This document shows positions 1 to 10,745 of a stretch of 64,000 bases of DNA, piece by piece (within the stretch, counting starts at the first letter, position 1; the number at the start of each line of letters is the position of its first letter). The notes below the pieces were generated by a model. It was not told the origin of the DNA, ran no database searches, and saw only the letters and a list, made by a program, of their open reading frames with translations. Position numbers and translations under genes: made by a program. This stretch comes from Laccaria trichodermophora (taxonomy: Eukaryota > Basidiomycota > Agaricomycetes > Agaricales > Hydnangiaceae), in contig JACTVC010000004.1 of NCBI GenBank assembly GCA_018417955.1, forward strand, positions 1,798,001 through 1,862,000, in the 5' to 3' direction.

Positions 1-900
1 CTGCTGCTGGAGGAGGAGCGGATACAAAGTGTCTGAAACCTTCCCTCACTTGCTGGGATCGAGAGTGAGACCTTGAATGAGACCCGGACGAAGACGTCAC
101 CGTAGTCCCCCAACCAGCTCCAGCACCACTAGGACGCTTCAAAGCGCCAACCCACCACTCCCTTGAAACCCCTCAAATTCCTCCCCATCGCCAACAACAC
201 CAGCTTCCACAAGCCTCTTCATCTCCTTCCTCGCCTTCCTCCATTATCTCCTCTCTTCTTTATGCTTTAGCTTCGCATCAGCTGCCTTGCTAGCTTTCGA
301 GACAGAGATCGATTGGATGGTGGATATGTCGAGGGGAGCGGCGTCGGAATCGAAGGTTTGGTTTGTTAGTGTTGTTGTGGATGTGCGGCCACCCCCACTG
401 CTGCTGTGGTGACAATGGAATAAAGGTGTATCGTCGTGGTCGTCAGGTGGGAGTTGGATGGGTGTGGTCGGCCAAAGAGGTCGAATCCGAACAGGGTTAT
501 CCTCCTAGGATTCCTATTCGAATTCGCATTCGCCTTGGACTTGAACTTGCATTTTGGTCTCCCCTCCCCTTCCAGGGCTCAAGTGCAAAGAAAGCGTCTC
601 TGCACGTTTGTTATCAGAATCCACTAGGAGACCTTGTAGCAAGTCAGGACGCGCGTGGGGGATGTGGTTGACAGCAGGATTGTACGACTCTGATTCTCCT
701 GATGTTGAGTTGGGTTGTTGATTGGTAGTGTTCCGTAAACTGTCTGACGAAGAAATGGGGCGGAGGCAGGGCATGCATGAGCCCAATGCGATTTGGGCAG
801 ACCATGAGAAAGGGGTCGTCATCGTTGTTGGTGGAGGATGGGGTTGGGTTGGGAAGTTGGGGGGAAATTGCTGGGCCACTTCGTTCAATTCTTAACGTCT
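1..900 (-). pseudogene. Partial copy of the acidic/coiled 'X' gene (copy 1 of 4)
   Basis: This is the 5' part of a gene present four times in the window, cut by the window edge. The best preserved copy is at 19578-20888. The minus strand reads an N-terminal piece with a GSCMPC motif, then a basic stretch, then traces of an FGFDLFGRP motif, a run of acidic residues and the start of a coiled Ala/Glu/Lys/Arg-rich segment. Frames are broken by small indels and stops, so I call it a pseudogene. Function is unknown and I recognise no family. It belongs to the first of two tandem segmental copies. Confidence 0.6.
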
Positions 901-2890
901 TCTACGTCAAAGCCTGATGAAGTCATCGACTCCAAATCCCTGAGATGGTGCTGATGACCTGGAGCGGTTGGGTTAGAGTCACTCAGTGGTTCATCGAGAG
1001 TGCTTATGGTGGATATTGGAGGCCATGTAAATACCTTTTTTGAGCTCATCACTGACGACGACAATGAGGAGTCCGCTGTTGGGGATTGTTCTCAAGGTCT
1101 TCCCATTCAAACAAATGCAAATTATAAGAAAGCCACCTCCGGCACAAACACAAAGTTGCTTTGCACTCTGGCCAAGGATGAAAACCGCGCTCAGACAGTC
1201 CCCTTGCCCTCTCGGATTGTTTGACTGTGTGTGTCCATTCAGGATAATCAAGTATGTGTCTGTCAGATTCATCCAGCCCTCTTCTCACTGACGAGTCATC
1301 CAGTGCCGCTCAAGTCTCTTACTGGCGCATACCAGTCACAGTCCTGAGTCCATGACGCTTTCTCAAGCAGCAATATACCCTGCCTGTCAATGTGAGGATT
1401 TGAGGACGAGTCCAGAAGATTGCGTCACATACGGTACATCCACACTCTATCCCTCTCTCAGCGTTAGTTCACTGACAATGCACTCACTAGTACCGTACCA
1501 TCCCCCCGGACTCGATTCACGCACGCCAGGGATAGGCTCTGGTCCTTACGACGATGTGCTGAAGACAACGTGTGGCAGAAATAAGTTTTATACGATGTGC
1601 AGAGAAGAGGGCAGTTGTGGAGGAGAAGAAACAAAATCCGTGGTCCATCACAGGTACTAACGTCAATTCTTTGACTGATCAATCCATGCTAAGCATCTTC
1701 ATTTCTAGAGGGCAGTTTACAAACCCCGATACTCATCTGCAGTTCTTAGCTATGTTGTGGCTCTGGTATCTTTTGGTCAGGCTTAATATCGACCAGGAAA
1801 CGTTTAACGTCCGACGCACCATGGCGCATTAAGTTGCCCTGGACCACCTCCTGTACGTAAAGTGCTGTGAGACATCTTGTATGTCCTGGTGCTTTGGTAT
1901 GGCGTCACACCTCTGGCTTTCGCTGACGAGCTAATCACACTATCGTTTTGAAGGGTCGATGATGTGGCAACCTGAGGCGTCAAGTTTACACAAACGAACA
2001 CACCGTCCCTAAGACTAGACTTGAAGCAACAGCATTCTCAACCACCATCAATTCCGCCAACGCTACGCCATAATCTAGCCACCATTCGGGCTCCTCCGAT
2101 ACAAGCCACCTTTCCTGTTGCCAACTATCCGCCTTTCCAGGAACTCAAATCGGTTTACCTCCTATGCTCTAAACTTGATGTGGGTCTACAACCTCTGACT
2201 GGGGATAAGGGGTTGAATGAACACTGAGGCCCGAGTTTTCCTTGTGGGCGTAATGGTTTATGGCATCGAGAACGCATGTCATTCAGGAAGTACATGTCCC
2301 TTGGGTTCATGAAGCTTCGTTTTGCTGATAACCTTCCGTCGTCCGTTAGTCAGTTACTTGGTGGCTCGAAAACTTATCATAGTCCTTACCGTGAATCAAG
2401 TTAAATGCCCATACTCGTGCAACACATTTCTACATTCAATCACTCAAAGAAAACGGAAAGGCGGTTCTGGTGGCCACCATTTGGCTTTCATAAGTGACCG
2501 TTTTGTCACTGAGGTTCAAGGTATGTTGCCTCTATCATCATTTTTCTTCGGAGCTCCTGATCATGTATATTACAGTTCACCTTGCATGGAATATTTCAAC
2601 TCATGCATTTTAGCACGACGATATAAACAACGTCTTCATCATGAAGCAGTCAGTTTTGTGCACAGCCACACCCACGCATTCACAAGAAATCAAGACCCAG
2701 CAACCCCTCCGCAAGCAAAATAGGAGTATAGTGAGTGTCATTTCTCCGCCAAAGTGTGCAAGGTTTCTATGCCCCGAAAGAACAGAAAAATTGCGGTGGA
2801 TGGGGTGGATGGAGTTGGATGACGTTGGCCTTGTCAGGAATGATTGGGTTAGAAAGTCGTCAGAAGATTGTTGGGCTGACGCTGTTCTTT
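900..2890. other. Duplicated sequence without a recognisable gene
   Basis: About 2 kb with only short, mutually inconsistent reading frames. Most of it is alignable to 23000-24870 in the second segmental copy, with many substitutions and indels. I see splice-like GT and AG sites but no long conserved reading frame that would join them. It is probably decayed genic DNA. Confidence 0.5.
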
Positions 2891-2899
2891 TACCTTAGG

Positions 2900-3378
2900 A
2901 GTCAAACTTCAAGTGCTTCGTCGAGGTTGGGCAAGGTACGTCGTTGTGGAGATATATTCTCCAAAAACAATCTGAATTGGTTGAACAGTCCAAGTCGTTC
3001 TCTGCAAATCTGGCCCCTTCTCCGGAAAGATCACCATCGTCGTGGAGATCATCGACCACAACCGTGTATGTCTCCTCTGGATGCTCCCAGAAGCTTACTG
3101 ATCTCCACGAAGGCCATCATCGACGGCCCAACAATGGGTGTTCCCCGCCAATCCTATCCATACAAGCACCTCACCCTCAATCCCCTCAAACTCTCAGGCC
3201 TGCCTGGGAGCTGGTATGAAAAAGGTCCGCAAAGAGGTCGAGAAGGAGGCCAGTTGACAAATGGCACAAGTCGAGTTGGACGCAGGACCGGGTCGCCGTG
3301 CGGAAGAGACGGGCGTTGTCCGATTTTGGTCGCTGGAGCATCATGCTGGCGTGCTCCCTCGCGTCTCGCGAAAGTTAA
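2900..3378 (+). pseudogene. Ribosomal protein eL14 (RPL14) pseudogene with introns
   Basis: Three exon-like pieces, 2900-2935, 2989-3065 and 3113-3378, join across canonical introns 2936-2988 and 3066-3112. They give an eL14-like protein: a SNFK-FVEVG start, then KSGPFSGK, EIIDHNR, IIDGPT-GVPRQSYPYKHLTL and LSGLP. After LSGLP the frame breaks. The next family-like piece, GAGMKKVRKEVEKEA, lies in a second frame, and the WHKSSWTQDRVAV, ALSDFGRWSIMLA part lies in a third, ending in TAA. A start codon exon was not found. eL14 is a 60S ribosomal subunit protein. Retained introns argue against a retrocopy and for a duplicated genomic fragment. It is absent from the matching place in segmental copy B. 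Confidence 0.82.
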
Positions 3379-3419
3379 TTATTTGCTGCCTTGATTTTGC
3401 CAACAAATGAATGGGTGAC

Positions 3420-3794
3420 CTAAACGCAAGCAGTCAATGTGCTCCCCATCAACCTGCGAGAACGCCGTCCGACGCCTGCCGGAGGTGATGAGCCAACATC
3501 GATGTGAGAGGTACTTTTAGCAGGTCGTTCGTTGTGATTCCTCATCAGACTAACCAAGCTTTTAGCGGCGACAGGCAGCAAAACATCCAATGCGCAGAGG
3601 AACAACATGGCTATGTACATTCCAGAGAGGGCGAATGGAGGAGGGCCATTAACGGTTTGAACTACAAGATGCTGTTCTGTCAAAGGGGGTTGTATAGGGT
3701 AGTATATAGAAGTAAGCGATACTTTTCGTAAAGTAATGACGAGGATACCAGTCAGAAAGGAGACCAGACGGAATGTTGCAATGGGGTGTGACAA
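3420..3794 (-). CDS. Small hydrophobic reading frame, unrecognised, duplicated
   Basis: A 124-codon open frame. It has two hydrophobic stretches: FLTGILVITL near residues 14-23, and one around residues 58-75 rich in Ala, Leu and Met that could span a membrane. The C-terminal part is polar (RNHNERP, then an Arg-rich end). Related but frameshifted copies lie at 25196-25557 and, in part, 21658-21912, so the frame could be the remnant of a larger membrane protein gene. I do not recognise a family, and the low conservation of frame among copies makes a functional product doubtful. Confidence 0.35.
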   Translation of the reverse strand: MSHPIATFRLVSFLTGILVITLRKVSLTSIYYPIQPPLTEQHLVVQTVNGPPPFALSGMYIAMLFLCALDVLLPVAAKSLVSLMRNHNERPAKSTSHIDVGSSPPAGVGRRSRRLMGSTLTACV

Positions 3795-3839
3795 AAGAGC
3801 AGTGAACCTTTGAAGGGGTTACGTTACCTACTTCCCCAA

Positions 3840-4900
3840 CATCTCACAAACCCCAAGTCCAAACGCTCCTCAACCTCTCAATCAAGATCAAGGTCAAACA
3901 CATCCTCATGATCCCCCTCCCTCGCATCACCTTCCTCACCTGCGTTCAGATCATTAATCCAAGCACCATCGAGCAGGGCAAGGGGTTCTTCAATTTGGAG
4001 GTTGAGCGTTGAGCTGCCTGTTCGTGAGGCTGGTGGACGGATCAGTGCACCTGGTGGCAGGTTCCCATTGACAGGGAGGGTGGGTTGTGAGATGTGTTGT
4101 TGAGCTTTGTAGACGCAGACACAGAGGTACGGCTCGAAAAAGACCTATTGCGACGCGAATCTGAGAAACCTCCATTCAAGTAAATGCCGCTCGTTGAGTT
4201 TTTGCATGTGTAATGGGCGTGTAGACACCTCCGTCGAGATCTACATCTTCATCGTCTTGCTCTGCTGCTGTTGGAGGAGGGGCGGATACGAGGTGGCTAA
4301 GTCTTCTCTCGATTGCTGGGATCAAGAGTCAGACCGAGAATGAGACCTGGACGAAGACATAGCCGTCGTCCCCCCACCAGCCCCAGCACCACTAGGACGC
4401 TTCAGCAGCGCCAACCCACCACTCCCCTATAACCCTTCAAACCCCTCTCCATCGCAACCACACCAGCCCCTTCATCTCCTTCCTCACCTTCCTCCGCTGC
4501 CGCTACTGCTGCGGTGACGACGGAATGAGGGTGCATCATCATCGTCAGGTGGGAGTTGGATGGGTTGTCGTCGTCCAAAGAGGTCGAACCCGAACGTCGT
4601 TATCCTCCAAGGTTTACCACTCGCACCTGTCTTGGACTTCCGTTTCCCTTCCCTTCTTCTTCCCATTCCAGGATTCGAATGTAAAGCAAGCGTCTCTGCA
4701 TGCTCTTTGTCCGAAGGGTCCACTTAGAGACCTTACAGCCGTTCAAGACGTGCGCAGGAGATGCAGGGGATGGCGACGTGTTATGGCTGAGCCCAAATCG
4801 ATTTGGTTCGTGTTGGACAATGAGAAGGGTGTCGTCGTTTGGCCGGAGAGCTTGTTGAGTTCGGAAGGGGAGGGAGATTTGGATGGGATGGGATGGTAGT
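3840..4900 (-). pseudogene. Decayed copy of the 'X' gene (copy 2 of 4)
   Basis: The minus strand shows the same order of elements as the other copies: AETLALHSNPG, FGFDLFG, IQLP followed by aspartates, SFRRHRSS, then a Lys/Arg/Glu-rich coil region and Ser/Pro-rich tail. Indels break the frame around 4400 and 4160. It corresponds to the copy at 25640-26870 in segmental copy B, so each segmental unit held two paralogues of this gene. Function unknown. Confidence 0.55.
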
Positions 4901-6526
4901 CACCTGCAACGTTGTGGCTTCACCGCCCCTCATAGGATGTGTTGTCGTTGTGCAAGGCTTTGCGGGAATTGAGGTCAGATTGATCCGTCGAACAGCGGGT
5001 GAAGCAGGGTATACCTCGCAGAAGCATCCGTACACTGGGAAGAACGTGGAAAGATATCGGGTATGAAGTAATGAAGGAGAGAGTGGTAGGCTCCGGCCTG
5101 AGTTGAAGAAAATGTATACAATGTTGCAAATGCATTGAAGGTCTGAGTACCGAGACTTAGTTCACGTTGGGAGACCTCGAAAAGGTTGCTGGGGACAGTT
5201 CTTCCAATTCTCAATGTCTTGAATGTATCACCCGTACCTCTCTCGCCAAGCTTCGAGGCCTGATGCAGTTGTTGACTCCGAATCCCCAGTGCTAAGACGG
5301 CGATCACTGTAAGTTAGACGTGATCATTATAATTATAAAAACAAGATGCTTACTTCATGGCCTTGCTCGATTGATGAGCGGATGTGACATATCAATACTT
5401 AGTGCAAGTCCTTGAGCATGTCGTTGATGGTGGTGGAAAGAAAACAAATGTTGGTCACACGAATTTGATCGACGTCCATTATCTCCGCTAACTTCCACTG
5501 TTTGCCCGCCTGGAATCTGAGGCATTCGTACATTGGAAATTCCAGTGCCATAATTACGGTGATCGATTACGGCGGCAGTTTCCGCTGTAATCACGTGCTG
5601 ACTTTAGCAAAGACTTTAAAATTACTACTCTTTTTGTAGTCTTTAGCGCTCAGTTCGATAGTCATTAGTAGTTCGTTAGGCGGGTATACATATGGATGTT
5701 GCAAAAAATTGATTCCATTCATCTCAATCTATACGGCCACCCAAAGTGCTTGTACAACTGAAAGTCCATTGATGTAGGCGGCTGCAGAACAGATATCCCC
5801 CCACACATAATTTGCACATAAGCTCTCATAAAACTCGTCATGTAGTCTGGCAAAGCAGCGGGCAGAATTGATGGGTCATTTCAAGGGATCGGTGGGGTTG
5901 TTGGAGGATGTCATGTTTTGAGGTGGCTGGCAACTTGGCGTGTGAATGGCACAACACCATCTAAGGTGAGGGTCGAAGTACCAGGTGTGCCTTGAGCTTA
6001 TCAAAGGCGTCAATGCGGATAGTGTTGGTAGTATTGTAATGCGGATGAGCGCGCACGATGCACGCGTTTCTACACGTTGTGCAGTGGGTCACGTTTTCCG
6101 TCACGGAAAGTGGTGCCGTAAGTGATCGCCGTTATGCACGCCGTAACTTCCAATTCCAAAACTTACTGTGGAATCTACACTCAATGACATTTGGGACTCA
6201 AATTGTCCAGCTCTTGACAATCGATCAGGTGAGGGCTCAATCTGCCATTTGCAATCGCTTCAAGCTAACACTGGAATTGACAGAACACGCCTCACGCACA
6301 AGCTTCTAAGACCAGGGATATACGATCCAGGATGGGTCTGTAGCAGCAGTACATATTCATCCGTATTCATTCAACTAATTGTTTGCTCGCTTACATCCCT
6401 TGTCTCTACGTCAGTGAGGCCATATCAGTTCCCGCGAATGTTTCACCGCCGGACTCCTGGTTCACAGAAGATTTGGAAACCCTGTTGTCGCAATCAACCA
6501 CCCCACAAGGGAGAGATGAGAGATGG
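4900..6526. other. Duplicated sequence without recognised gene
   Basis: No convincing gene. The part around 5340-5480 matches 27380-27480, and 5480 onward matches 31694 onward. Copy A here therefore shows the uninterrupted target of the mariner element of copy B: the base pair TG at about 5450 stands where copy B has the duplicated TA. Confidence 0.5.
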
Positions 6527-7059
6527 CACCTTAAACAAGGGACGATCGGGTAGTTAAGCGAAGCCTTTAACAGATTGTTTGACAAATTAATCATTTTTGC
6601 ACCTCTTATGTAATTAAAACAGACTTATGGGAAAATTTTTATATTGACGGCGTGTTTGCCTATTGTGCAAAGGTGATGTCCAGATGTAAAAAAAATGTTG
6701 TTACTATTTTTAAAATGTGTCTTGAGATGCATCCACGGGACAAAAGGCTGGTAAGAATTAAAATTTGTAAATGTAACGAATTTCAGGAACAATTCAGTCT
6801 GTCTCTTCGGCAACAAGAAATTTTTTTATTTTTAGCAAAGCTTCGCCTAGGTAACACAGCTGTGGGCAAAATTTAAACAATAAGCACAATAATTGTTTTT
6901 TCTCTGTCAGCCCCCTTGAACAATTGGCAGACATACAGTCACAATAAAAAATTTCCCATTGGTTTGTTGTAATTACATAACTGATGCAAAAATGATTACT
7001 TTGTCATGGAATCCGTCAAGGGCTTCGCTTAACTGCCCAATCGTCCCTTGTTTAAGGTG
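6527..7059. mobile_element. 533-bp non-autonomous DNA transposon (MITE-like), 3-bp target duplication
   Basis: The ends are inverted repeats beginning CACCTTAAACAAGGGACGAT. They pair imperfectly for about 120 bp. The element is flanked by TGG at 6524-6526 and TGG at 7060-7062. Segmental copy B at about 32020 has the empty site with a single TGG, which fixes both borders. The 3-bp target duplication and CAC start resemble CACTA-type (CMC) elements, but the terminal motif is CACC rather than CACTA or CACTG, so the superfamily is only a suggestion. The interior is AT-rich without a transposase. Confidence 0.85.
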
Positions 7060-7062
7060 TGG

Positions 7063-8273
7063 ACCACAAACAAAGAGGGACTACCTATACGACGCGCTCT
7101 CTTTCATCAATTTTCTGCATAATGCCCACTACGCGCCCAGGACGACGAATGATGGACCGTAGGTCTTCTCGGTGCACAGGAGACATTGGTTGTGCAACGG
7201 TGAACGTGTTGTTCTATTTAACTGGTGATCATCCATGGTTCAAGTAACACCTTTCCTTTTGTAAAGCACAATCACCAGAGGGTGGTTCACTCACCTGCAC
7301 CAACTCACGTCTGCACGATTGGCTGCCCTGTGCTCTGTGACGATGCTCTCCTTTGGTCTGCCTGCTTATATCTCAGCACTCTGCAGTTCCACCAACAGCT
7401 CACCTTAACAACAACGAGCCTGTGGCAACGCAATTTTCAATGTGCTATCAGGCCCATGGCCAATCTTGGAACAACCCAAAAACTGGACAACTTTGGAACG
7501 ATTAGGATCGGAGTTCTACCCCGGGTTGTGGAACATTACCACGAGAGTATTTCTTGCTCTTGGTACGACGTGATTGCTCTCTTATAACAATAAGCTAATC
7601 GATTTATTTTTTTGTAGGACCTGTGATGTGGCAAGGCCCTTGCAACGAGGAATCAAGATCAGCCTTGCATTCCCATCGTTCGTTGCCTGCGGCATAGCTA
7701 CGCTTCTCTATTCAGCGTCATCAGTATCCACCTACAGGCATAAAGTACAGCCGACGCTCGTGCGGATCAGTGACCACAATACTTGTTTATAGAAAGCCGG
7801 GATGCGAGACAGTTCGAGGGTCAGTGGCACAAGTGGAATTAAAAGGACAAGAAGTGAGGCAATGTCCTACTTTGGATGGTGGTGAAGGAACCGACTCTGG
7901 TCATCATAAACGCCAGGTTTGGGATGCTGGTCAGGTACATCTGCTCGTCTTATGCAATTCTATATACTAAATGTTGTAGTATCGCCTCCAGTTGGATTTG
8001 ATGTCGTCTTGTGTATGTAAAATAAAATGCCGCAATCTGATCTCTTCGTGCCCTTCAGTACTTGGATTACAGTGTTGGCGTTTTATTTTTCACACATGTC
8101 CGTTGACCGCGCTTGTTCTGGTGTGCGTCTGCTTGCCAACTTGGCACCTAACCACGTTACTGCGTGTGTCTCTCAGAGAATCCAGGCCTCGAACATCAGC
8201 TGACCCTGTGAAGCAGTTCCATTACCCATTCAGAAAATTGATGCCACACAGCATCGACTCTCTCTTCTGAACC
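7063..8273. other. Duplicated 5' flank of NB-ARC gene 1
   Basis: Aligns with 32028-33156 in copy B. It holds short frames only. A 70-bp stretch at about 7545-7618 has GT...AG ends and is missing in copy B, so it is either an intron-like insertion here or a deletion there. The part from 7990 to 8270 is probably the promoter and leader of the NB-ARC gene. I see no other gene. Confidence 0.45.
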
Positions 8274-9665
8274 ATGATGTCTGATCTTAATCGCCCCTGC
8301 GAAAATCACTTGAAAGGAAAGTTCAAGGGACTGCTCGATCATTTCATGGGCGCAGATCACTCACATGATCAACACCCTAGCGGTTTGAGGTTCGTGGTGC
8401 TGAACCCTATACATACAGATAGCATCCTGATGGAATCTAGGTCAATGTTCACAAGGGTGCCTGAAGTTATGGGAGAGGGGACATCTCTGGTCCATTTGCA
8501 ATGTGCTGCTAACAAGTTTATCACCTCATTTCCTTTGTCTTCGGGAATCATAGAATGTAATGCAGGAAGCGAACAACTTTCAGGGAGCCCACAACTTTGT
8601 TATGAATGATCCCACATTCTATGATGTGTGTCATGTGTGAATCATGGCATTTAAGAGACTGACCAGACTTTTTCACAAGGTGGTGGTTCATGAACATGCC
8701 AGCAGGGGTCAAGATGATACACTCCTTGTTCCCCAAAGGCCAAATTCAAGTGCTCTATCTACAGGTCGCAAGGATATTCTTCAGAGGCTGAAGGATCACT
8801 TTGCATGTCAAGGTGAAAGGGATAGAGGCAGAAAGTCATACTTGTTATATGGCATGGGAGGGATTGGAAAGACACAGATTTGTTTGAAGTTTGTTGAGGA
8901 GATGACTGATAGGTAAGTTTCTTGAATTTGATATCTTTGATTTTACAACAAGAGCATACAGATTCTCCCACATTTTTTGGATTGATGCTTCATCTGAAGA
9001 TACTATTGCTCTTGGTTTGAAGGGTCTTTGTTCTCATCCTGAGGCTATAGCTGCTGGTATCTCTGTGTCCTGTGGGTCTGCTCTTATCTGGATTGCATCT
9101 CTGCAGTGTAAATGGCTGCTGGTGTTTGACAATGCTGATGGTGCACCTGAAGTTGTAGAGAAATTTATTCCACCTGGTTCTGAGGGCAATATTCTGGTTA
9201 CTAGCAGAAATCCATCACTTGGGCATGTCACATCTTATGAAAACTCTCTGGAAGTTGATCAAATGGCTGAAAAGGAAGCCATATCACTCTTAGTGAAAGC
9301 CGTGTACTTTAACCTCCCCCACGGATTCCAGATGGACTCCAGATGGACTCCATGGATCCACCTGGAGTCCAGGTGGACTCCACACAGGAAGGACCTCACC
9401 CTACATTTTTGCTGAGAATCCATCTGGACTCCACATGGACTCCACCTGGAATCCAAGTGGCCTCCAGATGGATTCAATCAGAGTTCCAACATGGACTCTG
9501 CCTTGCACAAATTATAAAAAAATCCCAACTTTAGCCAGATGTTATATGACTTAATCTAATCCAGACCATAAGTTCAATCCCAAGAATTCCTTATGATATT
9601 TGTATTTGAACAAAGAAAATTCAAGTGTATTTATTGGATACAACTACATACATGTATTTAACTAC

Positions 9666-10450
9666 TTCAAATGGAGAAGGGAGGAAGTGATAGAGAGAGG
9701 GAGGGAAAGGGAGTGATGGAGGGGGGATGGAGGGGGGATGGAGGGGAAGGGAGTGATGGAGGGGGGATGGAGGGGAAGGGAGTGATGGAGGGGGGATGGA
9801 GGGGAAGGGAGTGATGGAGGGGGAATGGAGGGGAAGGGACTGATGGAGGGGAAGGGAGTGATGGGGAGTGATGGAGGGGAGGGAGTGGAGGGATGGGGGG
9901 AAGGGGGGGTGAGGGAGGGAATGGAGGGGAGAGACAATGGTTGTCATGTCGTCGTCGTGGGTCATGGCTGCATTGTCGTCATGGGACTTGGTCATGTCGT
10001 CGCGTCGTCCTCGACATGGGTCGTGGCTGCGTCGTTGACGTGGGTCGTGGTTGTGTCGTGGTTGCAGCGTGGTCGACGTTGGTTGTCGTCGCGTTGTCGA
10101 TGTGGGTCGTTGTCACGTTGTTGTCGACGTCGGTTGTTGTTGTGTCGTGGTCGCATCGTGGTCGACGTCGGTTGTTGTCGCGTCGTCGACGTGGGTCGTT
10201 GTCGCGTTGTTGTTGACGTGGATCATTGTCGCATTGTCGTCGACGTGGGTTGTCATCACGTTGTCGTTGACGTGGGTCGTGGTCGCGTCGTTGACATGGG
10301 TCATCGTCACGTCGTCGTCGACGTGGGTCGTCATCGCATCGTCGACATGGGTCGTCGTTGCATCGTTGTCGTGGGTCGTCGTTGCATCGTCGTCGATGTG
10401 GGTCGTCGTTGATGTGGGCTGTGGCCACGTCATCGTCATGGTGACGTTGG
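9666..10450. repeat. Purine-rich tract and CG-rich minisatellite inside the 1.7-kb element
   Basis: 9666-9930 is almost pure purine, with GGGATGGAGGGG-type units repeated. 9960-10450 is a degenerate minisatellite built from words such as GTCGTCGACGTGGGTCGT. The open frames in it are repeat artefacts. The CpG richness contrasts sharply with the CpG-poor NB-ARC gene around it. Confidence 0.8.
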
Positions 10451-10660
10451 TGTGGGCGGTCATCGACGGCAGTGGACGGTGTCGGCCTGGGCGATGTGGT
10501 GAGCGAGGGGGGCTCGTCATGAGGGATGGTGGTTGGATGGTGGTGGTTGAGGAACAAGATGCGCAAATAATAAACAAACACTGCGCACATGTGTTGAACG
10601 TGTGGAACATGCCAAGCGACGTGGCCATATAGATCACTAGTTGGCCTTAGCTTTTAAAGG

Positions 10661-10745
10661 CCTTGTGGTTCAATGGCTAATTGTCTGGCTATTAAGCTTA
10701 ACTCTGTCCATGAGCTCCAGGGTTCAATTCTTGCTCATGCACTTT
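10661..10745 (+). ncRNA. tRNA-like segment with A-box and B-box words (SINE-head-like)
   Basis: TGGTTCAATGGC resembles an internal RNA polymerase III A box. GGGTTCAATTC lies about 60 bases downstream and resembles a B box. A short GGCT...AGCT hairpin lies where the anticodon arm would be. The acceptor and T stems are poor, so this is not a functional tRNA. A T-rich, AT-rich tail follows. It may be a decayed tRNA-derived SINE or tRNA pseudogene captured by the surrounding element. Confidence 0.35.

Noticed and set aside
1049..1288. Short frames on both strands around 1000-1290
   Set aside because: The paralogous segment near 23235 does not preserve the same frames, so they are unlikely to be genes.
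9979..10637. Frames of up to 203 codons rich in Arg/Asp/His or Val
   Set aside because: Products of the GTCGTCGACGTGGGTCGT minisatellite inside a transposon.
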